A stretch of 64,000 nucleotides of DNA, taken from assembly GCA_016789105.1 (NCBI GenBank), contig JAEURN010000001.1, positions 62,001 through 126,000 of the forward strand. The letters run 5' to 3'. The notes beneath the pieces were generated by a model, which worked only from the letters and a program-made list of their open reading frames with translations, was not told the DNA's origin and did no database searches. The stretch comes from Armatimonadota bacterium. GTDB lineage: Bacteria > Armatimonadota > Fimbriimonadia > Fimbriimonadales > Fimbriimonadaceae. Shown here one piece after another: positions 1-8,965 of this stretch. A program made the translations under genes and the position numbers. Position 1 is the stretch's first letter. Every line of letters begins with the position of its first letter.

Positions 1-276
1 TTCTTGGTCAAAGTGGGGGTGGGCATTGAGATCGGTTGGGGCCCCGTGCGTGGCCCACCGGGAATGGGCAATCGCTCGTTCGGCATGCGGTTTTTCGGTT
101 TCGACGACCTTGCGAAGTTCGGCGAGCTTCCCCGCCCGTTTGAGCACACGCAAAGAGTCGTCGTTTAAGAACGCGACCCCGGTCGAATCATAGCCTCGGT
201 ATTCGAGCCGTTCGATTTGGTCGATCACGACATCGACCGCATTGCGCTTACCGATATAGCCGGCGATCCCGCACAT
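1..276 (-). CDS. glmS: Glutamine--fructose-6-phosphate aminotransferase (isomerizing), N-terminal part, cut by the window edge
   Basis: GlmS makes glucosamine-6-phosphate from fructose-6-phosphate and glutamine, the first step to UDP-GlcNAc for peptidoglycan. Read on the minus strand, the 92 visible codons start MCGIAGYIGKRNAVDVV, with Cys2 as the class II amidotransferase nucleophile, followed by the typical LEYRGYDSTG segment and HSRWATHG. The synthetase/isomerase domains lie beyond position 1. The ATG follows the upstream glycosyltransferase stop by only 12 bases, so the two are probably co-transcribed. Confidence 0.95.
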   Translation of the reverse strand, partial: MCGIAGYIGKRNAVDVVIDQIERLEYRGYDSTGVAFLNDDSLRVLKRAGKLAELRKVVETEKPHAERAIAHSRWATHGAPTDLNAHPHFDQE

Positions 277-288
277 GAGGCGGGGAGT

Positions 289-1476
289 TTACCGTTCGGG
301 TTGGGACGTCTCGGGTGCCGGTTCCCAAGGGGAGTTGGGCCTTGCCCCGCCTTGGCTCCAACGGATGACCTGGTCGAGGTAATCCGCGGCGTTTCGGGGC
401 TCAAGGCACTTGGCCCATCCGGCGATCGCCTCTCGGCGTTCCAAGGGCATCAGGCCCCTTTGGATCCAGCTGTCCAGGATCCGGGCCAAATCGGGGACGC
501 TTTCCGCCTTAGCCACCGCCCCCCGGTCCGGCTGGCTGCCGCGAACCAAGACTTGGCTCCCCGTTTGATCGGTGGCCACCACCGGGACCCCTCGCATCAG
601 GGCTTCCCCAACCACAGCCCCCCAGCCGTCATGGCGGCTCGGCACAACGACGAGGCTCGCCGTTTCGAGCCGGGCCATCGCCTCGCTCCAGGGCAGAAAA
701 TCGTGTATTTCAACGACACCGCCCTTGATCTGTCCCGCCATGGCCCGACAATCGCCTTCCAGCTCGCCCGCCCCATAGAGCTCTGCCCTCCACCCTTGGC
801 CAGAAACTTGGGCCAGAGCCTGAACCAGAACATCCGCTCCTTTGCGATGGCTGAACTGGCCCAAATAGAGGATCGTGAACGGTTCTGCCGCTGTTTTGGC
901 CTGGAACCCCTCTCCCGGCCCAGCCGGGAAGTACCCGTACGGGAAAACCTTTTCCCCCCATCCAAAAACACGATATGCCTCTTCCGCCATCGCCCCGATG
1001 GCAAGGACAAAGAGGACTTGGCGGCCATACCTCGCCCGGACGACCCGTTGGGCGGCCGGTTGCAGGCCCCCCAAAACCCGGTTCGCCAGCGAACGCCCTC
1101 CGGCGGCCTCCATGCCTTTTGGGAGGGGCGCTTCGTTCATGAGGGCAAACCGGCACCCTTTCCTCATGCCCGTAAAAAAGGCACTCCGCGCCAATGGCAC
1201 CCCAAAGATCCCTCCGGCAATATGCAATGTCTCTTCAAAGCGGCCTGAGAGCAAGGCCTCAGCTTGTGCCGTTTCCGGCGATTCCACCAAAGTCACACCA
1301 GAATCGGCGAACTCCGGCCACCCCATGGCCGCGCGCTCCCCGCTCAGCCCCTCCTGAACCGCCCAAACAACCTCGTAGCCGTGGTTGCGGGCAAGCGCAG
1401 CCAGTACCCCTGATTGGTGGTGGCTGGGCATGTTCTGCCAAAACACCAACCGCTTGATCGGACCAAAGCCGCCCAT
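289..1476 (-). CDS. Glycosyltransferase, GT4-like (GT-B fold)
   Basis: This 395-residue protein probably transfers a sugar from a nucleotide donor to an envelope glycan or lipid acceptor. The second half has the GT4 layout: ILYLGQFSHRKGADVL near residue 205 (start of the donor-binding Rossmann domain), then VVPSRHDGWGAVVGEAL followed by GVPVVATD, the EX7E-like donor site in which the first Glu is replaced (DGWGAVVGE). There is no signal peptide. It lies directly upstream of glmS and divergent from a second GT4 gene, so a glycan role is likely. A TANNNT-like hexamer (TACGCT) lies 10 bases before the ATG. The acceptor cannot be read from sequence. Confidence 0.8.
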   Translation of the reverse strand: MGGFGPIKRLVFWQNMPSHHQSGVLAALARNHGYEVVWAVQEGLSGERAAMGWPEFADSGVTLVESPETAQAEALLSGRFEETLHIAGGIFGVPLARSAFFTGMRKGCRFALMNEAPLPKGMEAAGGRSLANRVLGGLQPAAQRVVRARYGRQVLFVLAIGAMAEEAYRVFGWGEKVFPYGYFPAGPGEGFQAKTAAEPFTILYLGQFSHRKGADVLVQALAQVSGQGWRAELYGAGELEGDCRAMAGQIKGGVVEIHDFLPWSEAMARLETASLVVVPSRHDGWGAVVGEALMRGVPVVATDQTGSQVLVRGSQPDRGAVAKAESVPDLARILDSWIQRGLMPLERREAIAGWAKCLEPRNAADYLDQVIRWSQGGARPNSPWEPAPETSQPER

Positions 1477-1551
1477 CGACCCGCCAAGCGTACCGCCTCC
1501 ATGGAGTCCTGGCCCCGATCAACCATACTTATGAAAGGAGCCATGTCCGGA

Positions 1552-2757
1552 ATGCCGATCAAACGCGTCTTGCAAGTGCATAACCGGTACGTTTGGAGCC
1601 CCGGCGGCGAAATCAGTGTCCTGGAATCGGAGGCCGAACTCCTCCGCGCCCACGGGGTGGAAGTCGAACAGTTTTTCGTCGATAACCCAGACGAGATCAG
1701 CGGCTTGGGCAACAAACTCAAGGCCGCCAAAAACATTGTGTGGTCCAACGACGGCCTGCAAATGGTGCGCAAAGCCATCCAGCAATCAAAGCCGGATATC
1801 GTCCACGTCCACAATTTTTTTATCCACCTCTCGCCCAGCGTTTACAAGGCTTGCAATCTCGAAGGCGTCCCCGTTGTGCAAACCCTGCACAACTTCCGAA
1901 CCTGTTGCGCCCAAGCCGCCTTTATGCGCGATGGCCGGGCCTGCCAAGATTGCGTCGGGAGATTCCCCTTCCCGGCCTTGAAGCACAAGTGCTACCGGGG
2001 ATCGCTTTCGGCAACTGTGCCGTTGGTGTTGATGCAACAGGTCAACCGCTGGAACGGGGCCTTTACTCACATGTGCGACGGCTATATCTGCCTGTCTGAA
2101 TTTGCCAAGGAGATTTTTGCCCGTTCTGGGTTGCCAGTCGACCGCATCCACATCAAGCCGAACTTCGCCGCCGACCACGGAGCCAGCGCCAAGCCGCGCG
2201 AGAACAAGATGGTCTTTGTCGGCCGGATCGTCGAGGAAAAGGGCCCCCATGTCCTAGTCGATGCTTGGCTCAAAGCTCAACCAAAAGGTTGGACTTGCCA
2301 TATTTTGGGGGAGGGCGAAATGAAAGACGCCTTGATGGCCAAATCACAGGACTGCCCCAGCCTCGTTTGGCATGGTTGGGTCCAAAAGGATGAGGTCGAA
2401 GAATTCATCCAGACTTCAAAATATGTGGTGATGACCAGCACCTGTTACGAAGGCTTCCCCCTGGCCCTCGCAGAGGCTTTGAGCTTCGGGACGCCGTCGA
2501 TCGTCCCGAACCATGGCGCAATGCCGGAAATCATGCAATGTCCGGATGTCGGCCTTGCGGCTAATCCTTCGGATCCCGAAGATTTTGCCCGAGTAATCAC
2601 AGAAGCGGCGTCTCTGCCCGATACCAATTGGCAGACCAGATCCCAAGCTGCCCGCCACCGCTTTGAGGGGAATTACACTCCTGAGATCAATTTCCACCAA
2701 TTGATGGAGATTTACCAAAAGGTTGACGAAAGCCCGCACCGCCGGAGGTCACGGTGA
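1552..2757 (+). CDS. Glycosyltransferase family 4 protein
   Basis: A 401-residue GT-B enzyme likely to build an envelope polysaccharide or glycolipid. It starts MPIKRVLQVHNRYVW. Its GT4 hallmarks are the acceptor-side HVHNFFIHLSP and LHNFRTCCAQA segments, a Cys cluster (CQDC, then KHKC) seen in a subgroup of GT4 enzymes, VFVGRIVEEKGPHVL, and the EX7E element in EGFPLALAEALSFGTP. I chose the ATG at 1552 because AAAGGAG lies 11 bases upstream; ATGs at 1531 and 1543 overlap or crowd that site. The stop overlaps the GTG start of the next SDR gene, indicating translational coupling. Confidence 0.88.
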   Translation: MPIKRVLQVHNRYVWSPGGEISVLESEAELLRAHGVEVEQFFVDNPDEISGLGNKLKAAKNIVWSNDGLQMVRKAIQQSKPDIVHVHNFFIHLSPSVYKACNLEGVPVVQTLHNFRTCCAQAAFMRDGRACQDCVGRFPFPALKHKCYRGSLSATVPLVLMQQVNRWNGAFTHMCDGYICLSEFAKEIFARSGLPVDRIHIKPNFAADHGASAKPRENKMVFVGRIVEEKGPHVLVDAWLKAQPKGWTCHILGEGEMKDALMAKSQDCPSLVWHGWVQKDEVEEFIQTSKYVVMTSTCYEGFPLALAEALSFGTPSIVPNHGAMPEIMQCPDVGLAANPSDPEDFARVITEAASLPDTNWQTRSQAARHRFEGNYTPEINFHQLMEIYQKVDESPHRRRSR

Positions 2758-3686
2758 GCTATCCGCGCAAAGCCCTGGTGACGGGCGGCGCCGGGTTCAT
2801 CGGTTCGCACCTGGTGCTCGCCTTGCTGGAATCGGGGGTTGAGGTTTCCGTCATCGATGATCTCAGCAATGGGCTGGAATCCAATGTCGCCCTCTATGAT
2901 GGCCAAGTCGGATTCCACCGCGCCTCCATCCTCGATCAAGGCGCCTTGGCAACCGCCGCCGCAGGCTGCGACACAATCTTCCACTTGGCCGCCGTCAGCA
3001 ACGTAGCCCAAACCTTAGACCAACCGCTCCATGCCCATGCGGTCAACGCCACCGGGACGATGGCTGTTCTCGAAGCGGCCCGCGCCAACCGGGCTCATGT
3101 CGTCTTTAGCAGCTCGGCCGCCATCTATGGGGATACCCCAGTCGTCCCGACACCGGAGGACGCCCCCAAGGAGCCGATTTCGATGTACGGCTCCCAAAAG
3201 CTTCTTGGCGAGTTCTATGTCCGCAATTACTGCCGGCTGTTCGGCATGACGGCCGCGTGCCTGCGCTACTTCAACGTTTATGGCCCCCGCCAACGCCCAG
3301 ATTCGCCCTACAGTGGAGTCATCAGCATTTTTGCAAAGCGGGCTCTTGAAGGCGCCCCAATCACAATCCATGGCAGCGGCGACCAGACCAGGGATTTCAT
3401 CGCCGTCCAAGACGTGGTAGCCGCCAACATGCTGGCCGCCCAAGCTCGGAATTGCGCGGGCCGCGCGTTCAACGTGTGCACAGGAGAAAGCACCTCCGTA
3501 AAAACCCTCTGCGAACTGACGGTGATAGCCACATCGTCGCCGAGCCCTGTTTCCCACGGGCCGGCCCGAGAAGGTGATATCCGGCACAGCCAAGGCATCC
3601 CTACCGCTGCTGCCGAAGTATTGGGGTTCCGCGCCCAGACGAGGTTCGAGTCTGGCCTCCGCGCCCTTTTGACGGAAAATCCGTGA
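2754..3686 (+). CDS. NAD-dependent epimerase/dehydratase (extended SDR, UDP-sugar epimerase-like)
   Basis: A 310-residue extended short-chain dehydrogenase, probably acting on a UDP- or dTDP-sugar to supply the adjacent glycosyltransferases. The N-terminus has the NAD-binding GGAGFIGSH motif. The catalytic YxxxK is in MYGSQKLLGE, preceded by the Ser-rich FSSSAAIYG strand, and RYFNVYGPRQRP is typical of GalE-like epimerases. The GTG start at 2754 overlaps the upstream stop and has GGAGGT four bases before it. Whether it is a 4-epimerase, a dehydratase or another family member is not decided by the sequence. Confidence 0.88.
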   Translation: MSYPRKALVTGGAGFIGSHLVLALLESGVEVSVIDDLSNGLESNVALYDGQVGFHRASILDQGALATAAAGCDTIFHLAAVSNVAQTLDQPLHAHAVNATGTMAVLEAARANRAHVVFSSSAAIYGDTPVVPTPEDAPKEPISMYGSQKLLGEFYVRNYCRLFGMTAACLRYFNVYGPRQRPDSPYSGVISIFAKRALEGAPITIHGSGDQTRDFIAVQDVVAANMLAAQARNCAGRAFNVCTGESTSVKTLCELTVIATSSPSPVSHGPAREGDIRHSQGIPTAAAEVLGFRAQTRFESGLRALLTENP

Positions 3687-3698
3687 TCCAGGTAAGTT
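3669..3698 (+). promoter_or_regulatory. Candidate sigma70 promoter giving a leaderless alpha-N-acetylglucosaminidase mRNA
   Basis: TTGACG at 3669-3674 and TAAGTT at 3693-3698 are separated by 18 bases, and the ATG at 3706 starts 7 bases after the -10 box. With initiation at the usual distance, the transcript would begin at or very near the ATG. The -35 overlaps the end of the upstream SDR gene. Confidence 0.6.
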
Positions 3699-3705
3699 CC
3701 CTGGC

Positions 3706-6246
3706 ATGAAGCCGGCCATCGCCGCCACTTTGATGCTCGCCGCCGCAACCGCGGGGGCTGCAACGACCCAGGAATCCGCGGCAAAGGGGGTCCTCGCGCG
3801 GTTGATCGGTGGACGATCCAAACAGTTCCGGTTTGTGCAGTCGCCGCCGTCCCAAGGGTTGGATTGGTATGCCGTCAAGGCACAGGGTGGCGTCGTGGAA
3901 GTCCGGGGGACAACTGGCGTCGCCATGTGCCGGGGCGCATACGATTACCTCAAAGCCAAATGCGGGATCGTGGTGACGTGGGATGGCGACCAGCTCCGGT
4001 TGCCCAAGGAGTTCCCCGATGCCGAAATCAATTCCGGCCCCAACTCCCTGCAATACCGCCACTACTTCAACGTCTGCACATTTGGCTACACCACTGCCTT
4101 TTGGGATTGGAAGCGGTGGCAGCGCGAAATCGACTGGATGGCCCTACACGGCATCAATATGCCCCTGGCCATGAACGGCCTGGAAAAAGTCTGGCAAACG
4201 GTCTGGCGCGGTTACGGCCTGACCGACCGCCAAATCCGGGAGCACTTCGTGGGTCCGGCGTTCCGCCCGTGGCAATGGATGGGCAATGTGGATTCCCATG
4301 GCGGTCCGCTCCCCCAAGCCTGGATCGATAGCCAGGCCAAGTTGCAGCAACAGATCCTCGACCAAGAATTCGCGCTCGGCATGACGCCGGTGACGCCAGC
4401 ATTTGCCAGTTTCATCCCCAAGGCGTTCGCCGCCAAGCTCCGCCCGGGGGATTACAGCCGTTCAAGCGGGTGGTGTGGGTTCGAACCCACCTATATGCTC
4501 GATCCCCGCAACCCGCTCTTCGGTGAAATCGGCGAACGGTTCATCAAAGAATACAAAAAACAATACGGTCGCACCGCCGGGCTCTATCTCGCCGACATCT
4601 ACAACGAAATGTCCCCTCAGGTCAGCGCAGAAACCAAAGACCAAGAACTGCGCGAAATCGCCCAAGCAGTCCACAACAGCATTAAAAAAGGGGACCCCCA
4701 AGGCAAGTGGGTCATGCAGGGTTGGCTGTTCTACAACGAGCGCAACTTTTGGCACGAGCCTGAAATCGAAGCTTACCTGGGCGGCGTCCCCAACCAGGAC
4801 ATGGTCTTGCTCGACCTGGCCGGCGAAGCCTATGAAGTCTGGCGGGCTAGCCAGGCTTTCCGGGGCAAACCCTACATTTGGAACATGCTCCACAACTATG
4901 GGCAAAACACGGTCTTGAGCGGCAACCTGACCAACTTGGTCGAAAAGGTCTGGGCGGTCCGCACCGATCCAAACCGTGGGAGCTTGGCCGGAATGGGGCT
5001 CACCATGGAGGGCATCGAGCAAAACGCTCTCCAATATGAACTGATGTGCGACCTGATGTGGACATCGGAAAAGGTCGATGCCACCAAATGGATGACACAG
5101 TATGGAATCCACCGCTACGGGCAGGACTCAGCGGCAATCCGCACCATCTGGTCTTCGACCATCGGCGACATCTACCTGGGCCGCGCCCAAAGCGAAACCG
5201 CCCAATACACCCGCCGCCCATCCATGGCCCAAGTCGGCGAAGTCGGCGACGAACTCAAAGATGCCCGCCACCGGGTTGAAGGTTTGCTCGCCCTCTCCCA
5301 AACCCTTGGAAGTTCAAAACTGTGGCAACGCGACCTGGTGGATGTCGCCAAGCGGTATGGCGACTATGCTGTCCGCGCTTCGGTTGAAGAGGTGGTCGAT
5401 GCCATTGAATCTAAAGACATGGGCAAAGTATCCAAGGCCAGGGCTCGTTTCCAAACCCTTATGCGCGACCTCGACACCCTGTTGGCCACAATCCCCAATC
5501 ACCGGATGGATCGTTGGATCGACCAAGCCCGGGCGACGGCAGCCCCTCAAGATAAGGACCTCCTCGAAATGAATGCCCGGCTCCAGGTGACCGTTTGGGG
5601 CGGCCCGATCCTGTATGACTATGCGGCCAAAGAATGGTCGGGCCTCGTGTGGGATTTCTACCGGCCGCGATGGGAGCGGTTCTTTGACGGGCTCGAAGGC
5701 AAGACCCAACAACCCGGCTTGCCGGAATGGGAGTTGGCCTGGACCAAACAAAAGGGATTGCCCAAGCCGCAAGCTTCAGACCCCGTAACCGCCGCAAAGA
5801 AGCTCCTGACCGACGGGCTCCCCCTGGAGGACACGTCGGTTGACCGCGGCATCGCCGTGGGCAAACCCGTAACCAGCGACGGCGGGACGGAAGGCAGTGC
5901 CGTCCCCGGCATCGTGACCGACGGGCGGGCGTCAGGCCGGTATTGGGCCGCGGGCCCTGGACCCCATTGGGTTCAAATCGACCTCCTGGAGCCAACGGAA
6001 GTCAGCCGGATTGTGGTCTACCCCTATGTGGATGGCGAACGGTACTACCAGTACACGGTCTCGGTTTCGGCGGATGGACAGAGTTGGCAGACTGTGGCCG
6101 ATATGTCGTCCAACCGCGCACCCTCGCCCCGGCGCGGCTTTACCCACCGGTTCCCCGCGGTTTCAGCCCGGTACGTCCGGGTGGCCATGACCTACAATTC
6201 GGCCAACCCCAGCATGCACCTCTACGAGGTCAGGGTCTTCCATTGA
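3706..6246 (+). CDS. Secreted alpha-N-acetylglucosaminidase (GH89) with C-terminal F5/8-type C (CBM32-like) domain
   Basis: An exo-glycosidase that releases terminal alpha-linked GlcNAc, as human NAGLU does. Residues 1-19 form an Ala-rich signal peptide. The NAGLU N-domain follows (about 25-90), then the TIM barrel with NYRHYFN-type sequence, GINMPLAMNG and RPWQWMGN. By comparison with the human enzyme, Glu301 in DIYNEMSP should be the acid/base and Glu435 in LTMEGIEQNA the nucleophile; both are present. An all-alpha domain reaches about residue 680. The last ~135 residues resemble a discoidin domain (WVQIDLLEPTEVSRIVVYPY, ending YEVRVFH) that could bind glycans. At 846 residues it is longer than a bare GH89 core. 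Likely roles are host or environmental glycan scavenging. Confidence 0.93.
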   Translation: MKPAIAATLMLAAATAGAATTQESAAKGVLARLIGGRSKQFRFVQSPPSQGLDWYAVKAQGGVVEVRGTTGVAMCRGAYDYLKAKCGIVVTWDGDQLRLPKEFPDAEINSGPNSLQYRHYFNVCTFGYTTAFWDWKRWQREIDWMALHGINMPLAMNGLEKVWQTVWRGYGLTDRQIREHFVGPAFRPWQWMGNVDSHGGPLPQAWIDSQAKLQQQILDQEFALGMTPVTPAFASFIPKAFAAKLRPGDYSRSSGWCGFEPTYMLDPRNPLFGEIGERFIKEYKKQYGRTAGLYLADIYNEMSPQVSAETKDQELREIAQAVHNSIKKGDPQGKWVMQGWLFYNERNFWHEPEIEAYLGGVPNQDMVLLDLAGEAYEVWRASQAFRGKPYIWNMLHNYGQNTVLSGNLTNLVEKVWAVRTDPNRGSLAGMGLTMEGIEQNALQYELMCDLMWTSEKVDATKWMTQYGIHRYGQDSAAIRTIWSSTIGDIYLGRAQSETAQYTRRPSMAQVGEVGDELKDARHRVEGLLALSQTLGSSKLWQRDLVDVAKRYGDYAVRASVEEVVDAIESKDMGKVSKARARFQTLMRDLDTLLATIPNHRMDRWIDQARATAAPQDKDLLEMNARLQVTVWGGPILYDYAAKEWSGLVWDFYRPRWERFFDGLEGKTQQPGLPEWELAWTKQKGLPKPQASDPVTAAKKLLTDGLPLEDTSVDRGIAVGKPVTSDGGTEGSAVPGIVTDGRASGRYWAAGPGPHWVQIDLLEPTEVSRIVVYPYVDGERYYQYTVSVSADGQSWQTVADMSSNRAPSPRRGFTHRFPAVSARYVRVAMTYNSANPSMHLYEVRVFH

Positions 6247-6260
6247 GAAGGTCAAAGGAA

Positions 6261-6420
6261 CGTCATTCCGCCCTTGAGGCGGAATCCCTTTACACGACCC
6301 TACGAAACTTGTGATTTCCGCGAAGGCGGGATTCAGCAAAGTTTCCCTCCCCAAGTCTGGTGAGGGTTAGCGAGGGGTTGCCCAAGAGGCCCACACGGTC
6401 ATTCCTTTGGAACAGGAATC
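6261..6420. repeat. Cluster of REP-like intergenic hairpins (ATTCC...GGAAT type)
   Basis: Three imperfect or perfect inverted repeats lie in tandem. ATTCCGCC/GGCGGAAT at 6265-6285 is a perfect 8-bp stem with a CTTGA loop. GATTTCCGC-GAAG-GCGGGATTC is at about 6313-6334. ATTCCT/AGGAAT at 6401-6419 surrounds TTGGAAC. All share a TCATTCC- or GATTTCC-like left arm and a GGAAT- or GGGATTC-like right arm, the organisation of REP elements in other phyla. No gene is visible in this 224-base gap. Confidence 0.6.
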
Positions 6421-6439
6421 AGCCCAAGCCATAGGCAGT

Positions 6440-6464
6440 GTGCCACTGGTTTCTTCAGTGGCAC
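6440..6464. terminator. Perfect 9-bp hairpin between convergent genes
   Basis: GTGCCACTG (6440-6448) and CAGTGGCAC (6456-6464) flank a 7-base loop, six bases before the end of the minus-strand acetyltransferase gene. It lacks a clear T-run, so it may act as a bidirectional transcript end or 3' stabiliser rather than a classical intrinsic terminator. Confidence 0.5.
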
Positions 6465-6470
6465 CCTCCA

Positions 6471-7028
6471 TCAACTCCGGATCGGCGGTCGCTCCTTAAT
6501 CGGCTTGCACGGGTTACCGCCACAGATCTGCCAATCCGGCATATCCTTGGTCACCACGCTTCCGCTGGCGATGATCGTCCCGTTGCCGACCCTCACCCCG
6601 GGCGCGACGAAACATTTGGCTGCCACCCACGCCTGATCGCCGATCGTGATCGGGAAGAACACGAGGGGAAACAGGGGGTCTTCGTAGTCGTGGGTGCCCG
6701 TACACAGGTAAGAATATTGAGAAACGACGGCCATCCGGCCAATCGTCACTTTCGCATAGTTGTAGATGTCCACGTCCCAGCCCACCCAACTCCCATCTCC
6801 GATCTCCAGCTCCCAAGGATAAAGCACCTTGACCGTGTTGTTGATCTTCACACCTTGGCCGATCTTGGCGCCAAACGCTCGCAGCCAAAAAATCCGCCAC
6901 CCATCAAAGAACAGCCGGGGTGAGGGGCGGAATAACAACCGCCAAACAATCCCCCAAAGAATCCTTTTGATCAGGATTGCTTTGGACCACTTGGTCCGGC
7001 TTTTGGTCAGGTCGAGTTCGCCGCTCAC
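6471..7028 (-). CDS. WcaF-like hexapeptide-repeat O-acetyltransferase
   Basis: A 185-residue left-handed beta-helix acyltransferase, likely an acetyl-CoA-dependent O-acetylase of an exopolysaccharide precursor (colanic acid WcaF type). The N-terminal ~55 residues (LFFDGWRIFWLRAFGAKIG) match the helical cap of this family. The hexapeptide coils follow, with the probable catalytic His in CTGTHDYEDP near residue 110. The C-terminus has GGNPCKPIKERPP, the usual closing motif. It is divergent from nrnA and convergent with the glycosidase gene, standing alone as a transcription unit. Confidence 0.88.
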   Translation of the reverse strand: MSGELDLTKSRTKWSKAILIKRILWGIVWRLLFRPSPRLFFDGWRIFWLRAFGAKIGQGVKINNTVKVLYPWELEIGDGSWVGWDVDIYNYAKVTIGRMAVVSQYSYLCTGTHDYEDPLFPLVFFPITIGDQAWVAAKCFVAPGVRVGNGTIIASGSVVTKDMPDWQICGGNPCKPIKERPPIRS

Positions 7029-7091
7029 TCAATGCCATTGTGGCTGATCGAACCCCAGAGGAGAGGGGGGGCGGGCAGCCTGACCCCCAGG

Positions 7092-7097
7092 TATCCT
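7092..7097 (+). promoter_or_regulatory. -10 box (TATCCT) 6 bases before the nrnA start
   Basis: TATCCT ends exactly 6 bases before the ATG at 7104 and there is no purine-rich Shine-Dalgarno between them. This fits a leaderless transcript. No convincing -35 was seen. Confidence 0.5.
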
Positions 7098-7103
7098 CCC
7101 CCA

Positions 7104-8099
7104 ATGACCGACGCCTCCCCCGGACAACTGGGCGAAATGTGGCCCGGTCTGTTGGCCGAAATCCAAAATGCCGGAAGCATCTTGGTTGCCAGCCATGTGA
7201 ACCCCGACGGGGACGCCTTGGGGTCGGCCCTGGCATTCAGTTTCGTCCTCGACCAATTGGGAAAATCCCACCAAGTCCTGTTCCACCACCCGGCTCCCAA
7301 GTATCTAGGGTTCCTGCCTGGGATCGAGCGGATCACGAACAAACCCGACCCCGGGCCAGCCGACCTCGCCATCCTTTTGGATTTGGAAGCCATGGACCGC
7401 ATTGGCGACACCATCCGCCCTGCCCTCCTTGGTGCCCGGAAATTGGTGGTCATCGACCACCACCAGCCGCACGAGGAACCCGGCGACATCCGCATTGTCA
7501 GCACCAAATCCCCCGCAACTGCCGCAATCCTGGCCGACCTGTGGCGGGGCTCCGATGTCCAAATCACGCCGGATATCGCCACGCTTCTCCTGGTCGGAAT
7601 CCTCACCGACACCGGGAATTTCCGGTTCCCCAATACCACCCCCCACTGCATGCACGTGGCCGCCGATTTGCTGGAAGCGGGGGCAAAACTCCGCCAGATC
7701 AACGAGGCCGTCTACCTCTCCAAACCCCTCCCCGCCGTTAAGCTCTTTGGCAAAGCGTTGGCCAACCTCCAACTGACCTCGGGGAACCAGATCGCCTGGA
7801 CCACCCTGACCCGGCGCGATTTCGAGCAGTCCGGCGCGATCGAAGAAGACACCGAAGGCTTTGTCAACGAACTGTTGGCCATCGATACGGTTCGGCTGGC
7901 GGCAATCCTCCGTGAAAGTGCAAGCGGCCGCGTCAAAATCTCAATCCGAAGCCAAGGCCCCATCGATACGACAGCGATCGCCCGGCAGTTCGGAGGAGGC
8001 GGCCACATCAACGCCAGCGGAGCCCACAGCGACGAGCCGATCGAAGCCGCCGCCGCAAAACTTGTCCAGGCGATGGCCACATGTTTGGAATCCTCTTGA
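7104..8099 (+). CDS. nrnA: DHH-DHHA1 phosphoesterase, NrnA-type nanoRNase / pAp phosphatase
   Basis: NrnA hydrolyses short RNA oligomers (2-5 nt) and 3'-phosphoadenosine 5'-phosphate in the cytoplasm. Its 331 residues have the DHH-family metal motifs in order: ASHVNPDGDALGSALA (motif I, near residue 28), LDLEAMDR, VIDHHQPH (DHH) and GILTDTGNFRFPNT. The DHHA1 domain ends with the substrate-binding GGGGHINASGA. I took the ATG at 7104 because homologous sequence begins there; an upstream in-frame ATG at 7032 would add a Gly/Pro/Arg-rich, unlike sequence. The gene overlaps truB by 19 bases, a pairing also common elsewhere with rbfA/infB absent here. Confidence 0.92.
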   Translation: MTDASPGQLGEMWPGLLAEIQNAGSILVASHVNPDGDALGSALAFSFVLDQLGKSHQVLFHHPAPKYLGFLPGIERITNKPDPGPADLAILLDLEAMDRIGDTIRPALLGARKLVVIDHHQPHEEPGDIRIVSTKSPATAAILADLWRGSDVQITPDIATLLLVGILTDTGNFRFPNTTPHCMHVAADLLEAGAKLRQINEAVYLSKPLPAVKLFGKALANLQLTSGNQIAWTTLTRRDFEQSGAIEEDTEGFVNELLAIDTVRLAAILRESASGRVKISIRSQGPIDTTAIARQFGGGGHINASGAHSDEPIEAAAAKLVQAMATCLESS

Positions 8100-8965
8100 T
8101 CGACAAACCGGCGGGGATCACCTCCCATGGCGTGATTTCCCGTTTGAGGAGGATTTTTGGAACGCGCCGGATCGGCCATGCCGGAACGTTGGATCCCTTG
8201 GCGACCGGCCTGCTGGTGGTAGCGGTCGGGCCGGCGACCCGGTTCCTGCAATACCTTGACCTGGAACCAAAAACCTATGAAGCCGAAATCACCTTTGGAG
8301 TCGCCACCAACACGTACGATTCTGAGGGGGAAGAAACAGAATCCAAGCCTATTCCCGATGATTTGAATAATTTGATAAAACAAAAATTGCACGATTTTAT
8401 TGGAAAAATCGAACAGTTCCCTCCCGCCTATTCCGCGGTCAAACACTTGGGAAAGCCTCTCTATGCCTATGCCCGCAAAGGCGAGGAGGTCGAGTTGAAA
8501 TCCCGCTCCGTATTTATTTCGCAGTTCAGCCTGGATTCACTCGATGGCGCAACCGGCCGATTCACCGTCGTCTGTTCGGGCGGGACATACGTCCGGTCAC
8601 TGGCCCACGACTTGGGCCAGGCCATCGGATGCGGGGCCCACATTTCTGCCCTTCGGCGCACCAGCGCCGGCCAGTTCTCGGCTGACGATGCCACGTCATT
8701 GGAAGAGACTGAACCGTCTGATCTGATCCCCGTCAAGGAGGTTCTTGTCCATTTGCCACAAATCCAATTGGATCCGGAGCAGGTCGACTGCATCCGCCAC
8801 GGGCGCCCAATCACAATCTCCGACCGCCTTGAAAGCCCTAAAGCAGCGCTCTTAACCCCAGAAGGAAACGTTGTGGGAATCGGTTCCGTTGTAAAAGAAT
8901 CGACACTCCATCCAGAGTGTGTGATTCCCGCTGAAGTCTTCGACGAGTTGCTTTCAACCCCATGA
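8081..8965 (+). CDS. truB: tRNA pseudouridine(55) synthase
   Basis: TruB isomerises U55 in the tRNA T-loop. The start MFGILLIDKPAGITSHGV and the catalytic motif GHAGTLDPLATGLL (Asp is the nucleophile) are diagnostic. YSAVKHLGKPLYAYAR and CSGGTYVRSLAHDLG follow as expected, and the C-terminal ~60 residues resemble a PUA-like extension. The length of 294 is normal. The gene starts inside nrnA and its stop overlaps the next start (ATGA), so the three genes are translationally coupled. Bases 8330-8420 are unusually AT-rich compared with the rest of the gene. Confidence 0.95.
   Translation: MFGILLIDKPAGITSHGVISRLRRIFGTRRIGHAGTLDPLATGLLVVAVGPATRFLQYLDLEPKTYEAEITFGVATNTYDSEGEETESKPIPDDLNNLIKQKLHDFIGKIEQFPPAYSAVKHLGKPLYAYARKGEEVELKSRSVFISQFSLDSLDGATGRFTVVCSGGTYVRSLAHDLGQAIGCGAHISALRRTSAGQFSADDATSLEETEPSDLIPVKEVLVHLPQIQLDPEQVDCIRHGRPITISDRLESPKAALLTPEGNVVGIGSVVKESTLHPECVIPAEVFDELLSTP

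Noticed and set aside
217-1248. A 343-codon open frame on the plus strand
   Set aside because: It overlaps the glycosyltransferase in antisense and has no recognisable domain or start signal.
6261-6464. CRISPR array
   Set aside because: The repeats are short, unequal and palindromic, without regular spacers of constant length, and no cas genes are present.
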